NCBI GenBank assembly: GCA_900012615.1
Contig: LT009756.1
Span: 450,035-514,034 of the forward strand
Direction of reading: 5' to 3'
From: Agrobacterium genomosp. 13 str. CFBP 6927
GTDB taxonomy: Bacteria; Pseudomonadota; Alphaproteobacteria; Rhizobiales; Rhizobiaceae
Length of the DNA stretch: 64,000 nucleotides
Shown: in pieces, positions 35,287 to 44,053 of the stretch
Position numbering within the stretch: the stretch's first letter is position 1
Layout: every line of letters begins with the position of its first letter
The notes under the pieces: generated by a model
What the model saw: only the letters and a program-made list of their open reading frames with translations
Told to the model about the DNA's origin: nothing
The model's database searches: none
Translations under genes and position numbers: made by a program

Positions 35287-36021
35287 TCAACGCGCGCCGC
35301 CAAGCGTCTTGATCCCCTCACCGAAGGTGGATTCGGTGTCGCGCATCAGTGAGGAAATGCTTTCGAAGGCCCTGTTGACCTGAATGAGCTGCGTCATCTG
35401 TGAAATGCCGTTGACGTTCGATTCTTCCAGATAACCCTGAACAACGCCGACCTCGTGGTTGTTGACGACCGGTGTCGGCTGGGCCACGGGCTTCACACCG
35501 CTATTGGGATGGCGCAGGAAGCCTTGCGAGAAATCCGCCTGGAAGATGCCGAGCGTGGCGACGATGTTTTCGTTCTGCCTGATGGCGCCGTCGAGACCGA
35601 CGGTGATCGGGCCGCCATTCGCATTGAGCTGGATGGGACCGCCGCCCGCGTCGAGCACAGGATAACCGTTCGAGGAGATGAGCGCGCCGTCCGGGCGCAT
35701 GGTGAAGCGGCCGTCGCGTGTCAGGATCTGGCCATCGGGCGTATCCAGCGAGAACCAGGCATCGCCCTTGATGGCGAAATCGAAGGAATTGCCGGTCTGT
35801 TCGAAAGCGCCCTGACGGGTGGAGAGGTAGTCGTTGCCCTGCGATACGAAAGCCACCTTGGCATTCATGTCATTGTGGTTCTTGGCGACCATTTCGTCGA
35901 ATTTCACTTCGGAGCCGCGGAAGCCGACCGTGTTCACATTCGCCATATTGTCGGAAATGGTGGTGAGACGGCGCTCCAGCGCGATCTGCGAGGACAGGGC
36001 GACGTATAGTCCGGATTGCAT
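35287..36021 (-). CDS. flgF: Flagellar rod protein FlgF
   Basis: FlgF is a proximal rod component. The 244-residue protein has the axial N-terminus (LYVALSSQIALERRLTTISD), central blocks DAWFSLDTPDGQILTRDGRF, and the C-terminal SNVNGISQMTQLIQVNRAFE. It lies one base after the DUF1217 gene and eleven bases before fliI. Confidence 0.95.
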   Translation of the reverse strand: MQSGLYVALSSQIALERRLTTISDNMANVNTVGFRGSEVKFDEMVAKNHNDMNAKVAFVSQGNDYLSTRQGAFEQTGNSFDFAIKGDAWFSLDTPDGQILTRDGRFTMRPDGALISSNGYPVLDAGGGPIQLNANGGPITVGLDGAIRQNENIVATLGIFQADFSQGFLRHPNSGVKPVAQPTPVVNNHEVGVVQGYLEESNVNGISQMTQLIQVNRAFESISSLMRDTESTFGEGIKTLGGAR

Positions 36022-36022
36022 A

Positions 36023-36802
36023 TCATTTGCCTCCGAGTTTCAGGGAGTTGATGGAGATCAGCAGGTCAGGGGAAATGCCGTAGCCGCTGGAGGAGCCGAA
36101 AACGGCAAGGGGATCGTAGGTCGTCGAGGGATTTTGCATTTCCCACATGATGGTGAAACGCTCGAGCAGCTTGCCGACCTTTTCAGGATCCTGCAGATCC
36201 TTGATATTGATGGTTTTTTCGATGAGAGCGGCCTGTTTCTCGACATCTGCTGCCGCAAATTCGTCGGGCAGGTTGTAGGCCGTGCGGAACACCTGCGCGA
36301 GCGCGTCGTCTGCCAGAAAGTCGAGGCCCGATTTGATATTCGGCGCCATGCGCTCGAAATAAAGGGCAAGACGGACGCCGTTATTGTCGTCACCCGCCTC
36401 CTGTTCAAGGGTCTGGCGTGTGTATTTGCTGATGACGCCGGACTGCGCCGCCTCAGTTGCGGTCGTGGCTGCCCCGAAGCTCACAAAGTCCAGCGATTTT
36501 GCAAGATCGGCATAACGACTATCGGAAAGCTTGTTGGCGAAGGCGTCCTTGCTGGTTGTGCCTTCCGCCAGCACCTTGCGGATGAAGGCTTTCGCGTAGG
36601 CCATGTCCTCGAGGCCGTGGGCTTTCAGCGCATAATTATAGAGACGGGTATCTGCCATGAAATCGTCGATGGATTTTACATCGCCGATTTTCGACCGGTA
36701 ATATTCGGTCTCGCGCGCCACGTCGGGCTGCTTCGACACGCGCTCGAGCGACTTGCCGATGTCATGACTGATCAGTCTGTAGCTGGTGTAGGTGGAAGTC
36801 AC
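36023..36802 (-). CDS. DUF1217 domain flagellar-operon protein
   Basis: From the GTG at 36802 the protein has 259 residues, starting VTSTYTSYRLISHDIGKSLE (Val read as Met). It is mostly helical, with repeated units around DVARETEYYRSKIGDVKSID, VLAEGTTSKDAFANKLSDSR and PNIKSGLDFLADDALAQVFR, typical of DUF1217 proteins found in flagellar operons of Rhizobiales. The function is unknown. The open frame extends to 36988, but that would remove the whole promoter region of divergent motA; the GTG is more plausible though its ribosome-binding site is weak. It heads the flgF-fliI operon. Confidence 0.82.
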   Translation of the reverse strand: MTSTYTSYRLISHDIGKSLERVSKQPDVARETEYYRSKIGDVKSIDDFMADTRLYNYALKAHGLEDMAYAKAFIRKVLAEGTTSKDAFANKLSDSRYADLAKSLDFVSFGAATTATEAAQSGVISKYTRQTLEQEAGDDNNGVRLALYFERMAPNIKSGLDFLADDALAQVFRTAYNLPDEFAAADVEKQAALIEKTINIKDLQDPEKVGKLLERFTIMWEMQNPSTTYDPLAVFGSSSGYGISPDLLISINSLKLGGK

Positions 36803-36987
36803 TGAACCGCCGCTCTCGTTTGATCCCGATCTCAAGGCGCACGTCCGCCTTTGCCGGCATAGTGCCGCAGCTTGCTTGTGCGAAACTGGCTGATGGGGAA
36901 GCGAGCAGGAGGCCTCGCGGACAGGTTCACGCAAGCCACATTTTCTAGAGATGGCGGCATGGAACACTGTTCGGGCGTGGTCGATCA
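36803..36987. promoter_or_regulatory. Divergent promoter region between the DUF1217 gene and motA
   Basis: These 185 bases separate the - strand DUF1217-flgF-fliI operon and the + strand motA-fliM-fliN-fliG operon, so they must carry both promoters. I see no clear consensus boxes or strong palindrome. One regulator could control both operons from here. Confidence 0.55.
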
Positions 36988-37860
36988 ATGAATATTGTAA
37001 TTGGACTTATAATCACCTTCGGCTGCATCATCGGCGGCTACATGGCGATGGGCGGCCATCTGGACGTGCTGGTTCAGCCGTTCGAATTGTTGATTATCGG
37101 TGGCGCCGGCCTCGGCGGCTTCATCATGGCGAACCCGATGAAGGTCGTGAAGGACTCGGGCAAGGCGCTCGGCGAGGCCTTCAAACATTCGGTGCCCAAG
37201 GAGCGAAACTATCTCGACGTGCTCGGCGTGCTTTATTCGCTGATGCGCGACCTGCGCACGAAGTCGCGCAACGAGATCGAGGCCCATATCGACAATCCGG
37301 AAGAATCCTCGATCTTCCAGAGCGCACCTTCGGTCCTGAAGAACAAGGAACTGACCTCGTTCATCTGCGACTACGTCCGCCTGATCATCATCGGCAACGC
37401 CCGCAGCCATGAAATCGAAGCGTTGATGGATGAGGAAATCGAAACCATCCTGACCGACAAGCTGAAGCCCTACCACGCGATCACCACCATGGGCGATTCC
37501 TTCCCCGCCATCGGTATCGTCGCGGCGGTTCTCGGTGTCATCAAGGCCATGGGCAAGATCAACGAATCGCCGGAAGTTCTGGGCGGCCTGATCGGCGCCG
37601 CACTCGTCGGCACCATGCTCGGCATCATCCTGTCCTATTCGATCTGCAATCCGCTCGCGTCGCAGGTCAAGATCGTCCGCACCAAGCAGCACCGCCTCTA
37701 CATCATCGTCAAGCAGACGCTGATCGCCTACATGAACGGCTCGGTGCCGCAGGTCGCGCTCGAATACGGCCGCAAGACCATCTCCAACTATGAGCGGCCG
37801 TCCATCGACGCCGTCGAGCAGGAGATGATGAACCCCGGCGGCGAAAACAAGGCGGCATGA
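36988..37860 (+). CDS. motA: Flagellar motor stator protein MotA
   Basis: MotA forms the proton channel of the stator with MotB and presses on FliG to turn the motor. The 290-residue protein has four membrane helices (about 2-20, 33-51, 168-190, 200-222), a large cytoplasmic loop with conserved charges, and the [20 protein letters not shown] block. Its partner motB lies 7 kb away in another operon, as usual in rhizobia. The stop overlaps the fliM start. Confidence 0.96.
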   Translation: MNIVIGLIITFGCIIGGYMAMGGHLDVLVQPFELLIIGGAGLGGFIMANPMKVVKDSGKALGEAFKHSVPKERNYLDVLGVLYSLMRDLRTKSRNEIEAHIDNPEESSIFQSAPSVLKNKELTSFICDYVRLIIIGNARSHEIEALMDEEIETILTDKLKPYHAITTMGDSFPAIGIVAAVLGVIKAMGKINESPEVLGGLIGAALVGTMLGIILSYSICNPLASQVKIVRTKQHRLYIIVKQTLIAYMNGSVPQVALEYGRKTISNYERPSIDAVEQEMMNPGGENKAA

Positions 37861-38816
37861 CGATGGCTAAAGCTGCACCCCAAAGAGCCCCCGCCATCGA
37901 TACTGCCCTGCTCGCGAAACTCACGGGAGGGCTTTCCGACCGCAGGACGATCGCCAAGATCGGTTCCGATATCGGCCATCTCTACAGCGAATTCCTGCCG
38001 GACATCTTTCACAGCGAGACCGGCATTGCGATAGAGGTCGAATATCTCGGTTCCGAATCGGGGTTGATGACCGATCTCATCGCCAATGTCGGACAGAATG
38101 TCGCCGTCGCCGATTGTTCGCTGCGCAACTGGTGCCCCAATTTCATGATGGCTGTCGGCAACGGCTTCGTCATCGCGCTCATGGAGCGCATGCTGGGTGC
38201 GGCCCCTGACAGCATCGGCGAGCCTGATGAGCGCAGCCTGTCCCATATCGAACTCGACCTTGCGGCCATGGTTCTCGGACGCATCGCGGGTGTCCTGCGC
38301 TCGGGCGTCAATGCACCTGGTGGTTTCGAGGCGACCATCGATCCGCCCTTCAACGCCAATGGAAAAAGCGCCTTCGACGAAATGATCGCCGGCCTCTATG
38401 GCGTGACCATTCGCATGAAGATCAATATCGGCAAGGTCGCGTCGGAATTTTCTCTCATCGTTCCGCAGCGGCCCCTGCTCAAGACATCCATCGTCGCTCC
38501 CAAGGCTTCAGCCCAGGCGCTGAAGAAGCAGGAAGAATGGATGGATATGATTTCGCAGCAGGTGAAAAGATCGCAGGTAACGCTCGAGGCGCGCATCAAG
38601 CTCGAAACGCTGACCCTGCGGACGATCTCCAGGCTGGTGGCCGGCGACGTCATTCCGTTTCAGGATCTGAAGCAGGACGATATCGGCGTCGAGGTCAGTG
38701 CCAACGGCTCCAAACTCTATAATTGCGAATTCGGCAAGTCCGGCGACCGCTACATGGTTCGGGTAAAGAACAATGTCAGCACGGACGACGAGATTCTGCG
38801 ACATTTGATGGGTTAA
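37857..38816 (+). CDS. fliM: Flagellar motor switch protein FliM
   Basis: FliM is the C-ring subunit that binds phosphorylated CheY. The 319-residue protein has a middle CheC-like domain (about 60-235) and a C-terminal SpoA domain (about 240-319, with [20 protein letters not shown]). The usual N-terminal CheY-binding motif (LSQxEIDALL) is not clearly present: the start reads [20 protein letters not shown], only a weak match. ATG 37863 is an alternative start two codons later. It overlaps motA by four bases. Confidence 0.92.
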   Translation: MTMAKAAPQRAPAIDTALLAKLTGGLSDRRTIAKIGSDIGHLYSEFLPDIFHSETGIAIEVEYLGSESGLMTDLIANVGQNVAVADCSLRNWCPNFMMAVGNGFVIALMERMLGAAPDSIGEPDERSLSHIELDLAAMVLGRIAGVLRSGVNAPGGFEATIDPPFNANGKSAFDEMIAGLYGVTIRMKINIGKVASEFSLIVPQRPLLKTSIVAPKASAQALKKQEEWMDMISQQVKRSQVTLEARIKLETLTLRTISRLVAGDVIPFQDLKQDDIGVEVSANGSKLYNCEFGKSGDRYMVRVKNNVSTDDEILRHLMG

Positions 38817-38881
38817 ATCCTGCCCCGGCCTTTTGGGGTTTTGGGCAGGTTGACGCAAGTTTCAAAGGGAATAATCAGCGC

Positions 38882-39421
38882 ATGGCTACGAAGAAAACAC
38901 CTGTGACCGATGATGCGGTACTGCCGTCGCTTGAAGACAGCGGCGACATCGACCAGGCTATCGGCGATCTGCGCGGCGTCCTCAAGACGGATGCGGAAGG
39001 TTCGCTATCCGATTTTGGTGACTTCGGCGATTTCGGAAGCGCGGACGATGCTTCCGCAGACAGCGATCTTTCCGCCTTCGGTGGCGGGTCGACCGATTTT
39101 GCGATGGATGATTTTGCCGCCGCCCCGCAGGTTGCGGGCGTCAAGGCGCCGCTTGGCAGCGGATTGTCCGACAATATGGACCTGATCATGGATATCCCGA
39201 TCGATGTCCAGATCGTTCTCGGCACCAGCCGGATGCTGGTTTCGGGTCTGATGAGCCTCGAGGAAGGTGCGACGATCGCGCTAGACCGCAAGATCGGCGA
39301 ACCGGTTGAAATCATGGTGAATGGCCGCCGTATTGCGCGCGGTGAAATAACGGTACTTGAAGACGACGATACGCGCTTCGGCGTAAAATTGATTGAAGTA
39401 ATGAGTACGAGAAAAGCCTGA
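38882..39421 (+). CDS. fliN: Flagellar motor switch protein FliN
   Basis: FliN forms the base of the C-ring with FliM and binds FliH. The 179-residue protein has an acidic, low-complexity N-terminal half (repeated FGDFGDFG, many Asp) and a C-terminal SpoA domain of about 80 residues ([20 protein letters not shown] ... [12 protein letters not shown]-type end). It starts at ATG 38882 after AAGGGA; a longer frame from 38723 has no FliN-like sequence. The gene lies between fliM and fliG. Confidence 0.94.
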   Translation: MATKKTPVTDDAVLPSLEDSGDIDQAIGDLRGVLKTDAEGSLSDFGDFGDFGSADDASADSDLSAFGGGSTDFAMDDFAAAPQVAGVKAPLGSGLSDNMDLIMDIPIDVQIVLGTSRMLVSGLMSLEEGATIALDRKIGEPVEIMVNGRRIARGEITVLEDDDTRFGVKLIEVMSTRKA

Positions 39422-39448
39422 TCCCTGTGGGGACGGAGAGGAAAGACC

Positions 39449-40492
39449 ATGATGGACTTCGAGGATTTCGGTAACCCCCTTGCGGGCAAGCCGTTGTCTC
39501 AGGCCGACAAGGCGGCCGCGGTGCTTCTTGCCATGGGCAAGGGCGTCGCCGGCAAGCTGCTGAAGTTTTTCACGCAGCACGAATTGCAGCTGATCATTTC
39601 CTCGGCCCAGACGCTGCGCGTCATTCCCCCGGACGAACTTGCACAGATCGTGGCGGAGTTCGAAGACCTGTTCACCGAAGGAACGGGTCTGATGGACAAT
39701 GCCAAGGCGATTGAAAGTATTCTCGAAGAAGGCCTGACACCGGAGGAAGTCGACAGCCTTCTTGGCCGCCGTGCAGCCTTCCAGGCCTATGAGGCGTCGA
39801 TCTGGGACCGCCTGCAGGAAGCCGAGCCGGAATTCGTCGGCAAGTTCCTGCTGCGCGAGCATCCCCAGACCATCGCCTATATCCTCTCCATGCTGCCCTC
39901 GTCTTTCGGCGCCAAGGTCCTTCTCACCATTCCGGAAGAACAGCGCGCCGATATCATGAACCGTACGGTGAACATGAAGGAAGTCAGCCCCACGGCTGCG
40001 CAGATCATCGAGAAGCGTGTGGTCAACCTCATCAACGAGATCGAGGCAGAGCGCAATGCGGGCGGTTCCACCAAGGTTGCCGATCTGATGAACGAAATGG
40101 AAAAGCCGCAGGTCGACACGCTGCTCAGCTCGCTCGAAACGCTGAGCAAGGAAGCCGCCAACAAGGTCAAGCCGAAGATCTTCCTCTTCGACGACATCAT
40201 GTTCATGCCGCAGCGCAGCCGCGTCCTGCTGCTCAACGATGTCTCGGCAGATGTTCTCACCATGGCCCTGCGCAGCGCCACGGCGGAAATCAAGGAATGT
40301 GTCCTGTCGAGCATCAGCCCGCGTCAGCGCCGCATGATCGAATCGGATCTCGCCGTGCCGCAGGCCTCGGTCAACACCCGCGAAGTGGCGATCGCGCGCC
40401 GCGCCGTGGCGCAGGAAGCCATCCGCCTGGCCAATTCCGGCCAGATTCAGCTGAAGGAAGCCTCCACGGACGAACAATCGGCGGCGGCTTAA
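39449..40492 (+). CDS. fliG: Flagellar motor switch protein FliG
   Basis: FliG sits between the MS-ring and FliM and carries the charged residues that meet MotA. The 347-residue protein has N, middle and C domains: KAAAVLLAMGKGVAGKLLKF at the start, EHPQTIAYILSMLPSSFGAK in the middle with the EHPQ motif, and a C-terminal torque helix (DDIMFMPQRSRVLLLNDVSA ... LRSATAEIKE). A terminator lies 81 bases after its stop, before flhB. Confidence 0.96.
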   Translation: MMDFEDFGNPLAGKPLSQADKAAAVLLAMGKGVAGKLLKFFTQHELQLIISSAQTLRVIPPDELAQIVAEFEDLFTEGTGLMDNAKAIESILEEGLTPEEVDSLLGRRAAFQAYEASIWDRLQEAEPEFVGKFLLREHPQTIAYILSMLPSSFGAKVLLTIPEEQRADIMNRTVNMKEVSPTAAQIIEKRVVNLINEIEAERNAGGSTKVADLMNEMEKPQVDTLLSSLETLSKEAANKVKPKIFLFDDIMFMPQRSRVLLLNDVSADVLTMALRSATAEIKECVLSSISPRQRRMIESDLAVPQASVNTREVAIARRAVAQEAIRLANSGQIQLKEASTDEQSAAA

Positions 40493-40573
40493 GCGGAAGC
40501 CGGTTGATAACCCACACCCTTGGCAGACGCGGCCATTGCGATGGCCGACCATGGGCGCTAGTTTCGGGATGAC

Positions 40574-40602
40574 GGCCTGCCGGGATCGGCGGGCCTTTTT
40601 TT
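40574..40602 (+). terminator. Strong intrinsic terminator between fliG and flhB
   Basis: The 9-bp stem GGCCTGCCG (40574-40582) / CGGCGGGCC (40587-40595), with one G-T wobble and a four-base loop, is followed by seven T (40596-40602). It ends only 16 bases before the flhB TTG start, so flhB either depends on read-through or has a promoter inside fliG. Confidence 0.9.
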
Positions 40603-40618
40603 ATCCCGGGAACGTGCC

Positions 40619-41701
40619 TTGGCAGACGATCAGGACAAGGACAGTAAAACAGAAGCCCCGACGGAGAAAAAACTCCGCGATGCGGCCGAAAAGGGCAACC
40701 TTCCATTTTCTCGCGAAGTGCCGATCTTTGCCTCGTCGCTCGCCTTTTATTGTTATCTGGTTTTCTTTCTGCCCGATGGTGCCGGTCGCATCGGTGTCAC
40801 ACTGAAGGACCTGTTCGGCCAGCCCGAGCAATGGGATCTCAGCACCAGGCCGGACGCCCTGTCGCTGCTTTATTTTCTCGGCACATCCATGGCCTATCTG
40901 CTCATGCCGGCCATGATCATGTTCATCGTCTTCGGCCTCGCTTCGTCGTTTTTACAGAACCTGCCGTCGCCGGTGCTTGAAAGGGTGCGTCCGCAATGGT
41001 CGCGTGTCTCGCCCGCAAAGGGTTTCACACGTATCTATAGCAAGCAGGGTTTCGTTGAATTCGGCAAATCGCTGTTCAAGATATTGATCGTTTCGGTGAT
41101 CATGTTCTTTGCGCTGCGCGGCGATTTCTACAGTCTCATCGACCTGATGTTTTCCGATCCGCAGGTGATTTTCGTCAGGGTTGTCGAGATCGTCAAAAAA
41201 ATGATGGTGGTGATCCTGCTGTCGACCGCGCTGCTCGCCGCCGTCGACCTTTTGTGGACGCGCCACCACTGGTTCAGCCAGCTGAAAATGACGAAGCATG
41301 AGGTGAAGGAAGAGTACAAACAGTCGCAGGGCGACCCCGTGGTCAAATCCCGCCAGCGTTCGATCGCGCGTGACCGTGCCCGCCGGCGCATGATCAACAA
41401 CGTGCCGCGCGCAACGCTTGTCATCGCCAACCCCACACACTTTGCGGTGGCGTTGCGTTATGTGCGCGAAGAAAGCGATGCGCCGATCGTCGTGGCCAAG
41501 GGCCAGGACCTTATCGCATTGAAAATCCGCGAGATTGCGGAAGAAAATAATATCCCCGTTTTTGAAGACCCACCGCTCGCACGCTCCATGTTTGCGCAAG
41601 TCTCGATCGATAGTGTGATTCCACCAGCCTTTTATAAGGCTGTGGCTGAACTCGTTCATCGGGTTTACGCCATGAAGTCATCGAAAATACGGGTTCAATA
41701 A
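40619..41701 (+). CDS. flhB: Flagellar export switch protein FlhB
   Basis: FlhB is the membrane protein that controls the order of flagellar export, switching from hook to filament substrates after cutting itself. The 360-residue protein has four membrane helices in its N-terminal half and the self-cleavage site N271-P-T-H274 in [14 protein letters not shown]. The start appears to be TTG at 40619; no better ATG exists near. The terminator at 40574-40602 lies directly before it. A hypothetical gene follows by five bases. Confidence 0.95.
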   Translation: MADDQDKDSKTEAPTEKKLRDAAEKGNLPFSREVPIFASSLAFYCYLVFFLPDGAGRIGVTLKDLFGQPEQWDLSTRPDALSLLYFLGTSMAYLLMPAMIMFIVFGLASSFLQNLPSPVLERVRPQWSRVSPAKGFTRIYSKQGFVEFGKSLFKILIVSVIMFFALRGDFYSLIDLMFSDPQVIFVRVVEIVKKMMVVILLSTALLAAVDLLWTRHHWFSQLKMTKHEVKEEYKQSQGDPVVKSRQRSIARDRARRRMINNVPRATLVIANPTHFAVALRYVREESDAPIVVAKGQDLIALKIREIAEENNIPVFEDPPLARSMFAQVSIDSVIPPAFYKAVAELVHRVYAMKSSKIRVQ

Positions 41702-41706
41702 AACCA

Positions 41707-42144
41707 ATGAAAAAATCCGCCTATTCTGAACAGCGGGAAATGATCGTCGCAGAGGCGATCAACCCGATCGCCACCGAACTACGCCTGCTAGACCCGGCCG
41801 ACCTGATTTCGCTGCTCAGATTCGAGTGCAATGGCAGCATAGCTGACCTCGTCTCGTCTGCCGCGGAACTCTATTATCATCCGGGCACGATCAACTTCGG
41901 CGCCGGTGGCGAATATAAGCTCGAATGGGAAGGGGCGCCGGAGATCACTCTCGATCTGGAGCTTAAGCCGAAGGGCGCCACGGTCTATGCGCGTTTGATT
42001 CTCGCGAACGACCATGCGGCGGTCGAGATCAACCATGTCTCGTTTCAGAACCCTTCCGAAAATCCTGACGAGAATACCGAATTTCTGCGTCAGAGCCTGA
42101 TGGCGGCCCGATTCGTGCCGACCCGTCAGGGTGAAGCGGCCTGA
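41707..42144 (+). CDS. Conserved hypothetical protein downstream of flhB
   Basis: The 145-residue soluble protein has a helical N-terminal part (EAINPIATELRLLDPADLIS), then a beta-rich part (INFGAGGEYKLEWEGAPEIT, LKPKGATVYARLILANDHAA). I recognise no family. It starts five bases after the flhB stop and is surely co-transcribed with it, which points to a role in flagellar assembly or export, but this is inference only. It has no signal peptide and one cysteine. Confidence 0.78.
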   Translation: MKKSAYSEQREMIVAEAINPIATELRLLDPADLISLLRFECNGSIADLVSSAAELYYHPGTINFGAGGEYKLEWEGAPEITLDLELKPKGATVYARLILANDHAAVEINHVSFQNPSENPDENTEFLRQSLMAARFVPTRQGEAA

Positions 42145-42450
42145 ACCAGACCACCGGACATTTTGATCGATTATCCGTCGTGCCTGCAAAAATCACGGGC
42201 GCGACGGCCTCATTGGGGCATTTTTTCGCCCGAGCTTGCCTGAAGCCTGTCGGTTTATGCAAAACCGTTCTGTAAAGCCAAGGAACGCCTTGCAAATCAG
42301 CGTTGTTGTTTGTTACCTATCGCATTAACGATTTGTTAACGAACGGCAGGTCGCGGTGGCCGGTTTCAGCCATTGCCGATGCGCATGATGCTCCTGCTCG
42401 TTTTCGGCGAAGCGCCGGATTTTTCTGACATTTTGAATTGGGTGGATCCC
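42145..42450 (+). other. Region upstream of the fourth flagellin gene
   Basis: A hairpin (42175-42207) follows the flhB operon. Further on, TTAACGA occurs twice, at 42325-42331 and 42336-42342, 11 bases apart, in the likely promoter zone. The conserved leader seen before flaA, flaB and flaC is absent; the ATG is preceded simply by GGGTGGATCCC. No gene is seen. Confidence 0.45.
42175..42207 (+). terminator. Candidate terminator hairpin after the flhB operon
   Basis: A 10-bp stem with one wobble, CCGTCGTGCC (42175-42184) / GGCGCGACGG (42198-42207), lies 30 bases after the stop. There is no T run. Confidence 0.4.
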
Positions 42451-43743
42451 ATGACCAGCATTTTGACCAATGCGGCGGCAATGGCCGCGCTGCAGACCCT
42501 GCGCATGATCGACAAGAATCTGGAAACGACACAGGCGCGGGTGTCCTCCGGTTATCGTGTCGAGACTGCGGCGGACAATGCGGCCTACTGGTCCATCTCG
42601 ACGACAATGCGCTCCGACAATAATGCGCTTTCCGCGGTGCAGGATGCCTTGGGTCTGGGCGCCGCCAAGGTCGACACTGCCTATGACGCGCTTGAAAGCA
42701 CGATCGAGGTTGTCAAGCAGATCAAGGCCAAGCTTGTTGCCGCCTACGGCGTTGGCGCCGACCGCGGCAAGATTCAGGATGAAATCAAGCAGCTTCAGGA
42801 GCAGCTGAAAAGCATTTCCGAATCCGCTTCCTTCTCCGGTGAAAACTGGCTGCAGGCCAGCATCAGCAACGGTGGCACGCCGCCGGCCGAAGAACCCATC
42901 ACGAAGAAGGTCGTTGCATCCTTCACGCGAACGGGCTCGGGAAATGTCGGCGTCACCACCGTTGACTACAAGCTCGATGGCAGCACCGTCCTTTTCGACC
43001 TGAGCGGTGGAAAGCTCGGTATTCTCGACAAGAGCGCCGTTTTTGTCGGCAAGACGGAATATGAAGTCACCCAGACGTCGACGACCGCCGGCACGGTAAC
43101 GAAGACGGGTTACGTCCTGCCGAAACTCACCGACGCGCAAATTGGCGTTCTGAATGCCGCGACGGCGGATACGAACACGGATCCGAATGTCTATAGTGGC
43201 GGGGCCGACAATTATCTCCGTCTTGCGGAAAACGTATGGGTCAAGGTGACGGCAACAGACCCGTCCGGCGGCGGAACGACCGTTTCCTCTGCCTATCGCG
43301 ACACCACTGGCAATGACTGGTTTTACGATACGAGCGGCGGCCAGACCTCCATCGCTCGTTCCCTCGGTTTTTCCGTCTCCACACTCGATCTCGGCAATCT
43401 CGATGTCGTCGCTGCGGCCATGGGCGGTTTTGCCGGCGGCGGCACCACCTATACCGATGCGGATGCCATCGATGTGATGATGTCCTTCGTGGACAAGCAG
43501 CTCGAGGCGATGACCAGCACGGCTTCCAGTCTCGGTTCGCTGCAGAGCCGCATCGACATGCAGGAAAATTTCGTGTCGAGCCTGATGGATGTGATCGACA
43601 AGGGCATTGGCCGTCTCGTCGATGCTGACATGAACGAGGAATCGACCAGGCTGAAAGCGCTGCAGACGCAGCAGCAGCTCGGCATCCAGGCGCTCTCCAT
43701 CGCCAATGCCAATGCGGAAAATATCCTCCAGCTCTTCAAGTAA
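42451..43743 (+). CDS. flaD: Flagellin (fourth copy, FlaD-like)
   Basis: This 430-residue flagellin lies away from the other three, on the opposite strand, as flaD does in Agrobacterium tumefaciens. It has the usual ends (MTSILTNAAAMAALQTLRMI; C-terminal GIQALSIANANAENILQLFK) and its own Gly/Thr-rich centre with Trp residues (ENVWVKV, GNDWFYD). The last residues differ from the SLFR ending of FlaA/B. ATG 42451 is chosen over 42373 because the conserved N-terminus begins there. It lacks the leader hairpin of flaA, flaB and flaC. Confidence 0.92.
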   Translation: MTSILTNAAAMAALQTLRMIDKNLETTQARVSSGYRVETAADNAAYWSISTTMRSDNNALSAVQDALGLGAAKVDTAYDALESTIEVVKQIKAKLVAAYGVGADRGKIQDEIKQLQEQLKSISESASFSGENWLQASISNGGTPPAEEPITKKVVASFTRTGSGNVGVTTVDYKLDGSTVLFDLSGGKLGILDKSAVFVGKTEYEVTQTSTTAGTVTKTGYVLPKLTDAQIGVLNAATADTNTDPNVYSGGADNYLRLAENVWVKVTATDPSGGGTTVSSAYRDTTGNDWFYDTSGGQTSIARSLGFSVSTLDLGNLDVVAAAMGGFAGGGTTYTDADAIDVMMSFVDKQLEAMTSTASSLGSLQSRIDMQENFVSSLMDVIDKGIGRLVDADMNEESTRLKALQTQQQLGIQALSIANANAENILQLFK

Positions 43744-43757
43744 CCGGTTTCGGCCGA

Positions 43758-43787
43758 CCTGCGCGCGCATGGATGAATGGGCGCAGG
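43758..43787 (+). terminator. Candidate terminator hairpin after flaD
   Basis: The stem CCTGCGC (43758-43764) / GCGCAGG (43781-43787) with a 16-base loop lies 15 bases after the flaD stop. No T run follows, so it is only a candidate. Confidence 0.35.
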
Positions 43788-43937
43788 CTTGCTGAATGGC
43801 CCGCCTTCATCCTCGCACAAGTTTGAACACCTAACGTCGGGGCAATATGGGGCGGATCGCATGGCGTGATCCTTCCGGAAATCATGGAAGAGACGGGCAG
43901 GGTAGCAAGGATGACGGTGGTGCCGCCAAACGGCTTA

Positions 43938-43992
43938 GAGCATTTCCAGGAAAAGTGGATCCCGGTTTTCCATCCGGAAATGCGACAGAACG
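43938..43992. repeat. Palindromic intergenic repeat, copy 2
   Basis: GAGCATTTCCAGGAAAAGTG, then CGGTTTTCCATCCGGAAATGCG: the same ordered blocks as copy 1 at 11602-11657. GCATTTCC and GGAAATGC at the two ends form a perfect inverted repeat, so RNA from either strand could fold. Confidence 0.6.
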
Positions 43993-44053
43993 CTCTGGAT
44001 CGCAGGCAACGGAACATGTCTCGCTCTTTTGGTCTGTTCTGCCGGGGGCAAGC

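Larger units (their letters stand above)
43744..44053 (+). other. Intergenic region before the fliH-like gene
   Basis: It contains a hairpin at 43758-43787 and the second copy of the palindromic repeat (43938-43992). The frame of the next gene stays open back to 43847, but that part includes the repeat and does not look like protein sequence. A promoter for the motB operon should lie here. Confidence 0.45.

Noticed and set aside
36803-36988. Upstream extension of the DUF1217 gene to an ATG at 36988
   Set aside because: It would cover the entire promoter region of motA, and the extra 62 residues (Cys-, Arg- and His-rich) do not look like the rest of the protein.
42325-43770. Open frame of 481 codons on the - strand
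   Set aside because: Antisense to the fourth flagellin gene. Similar long shadows lie over flaB because flagellin codon use leaves the opposite strand open.
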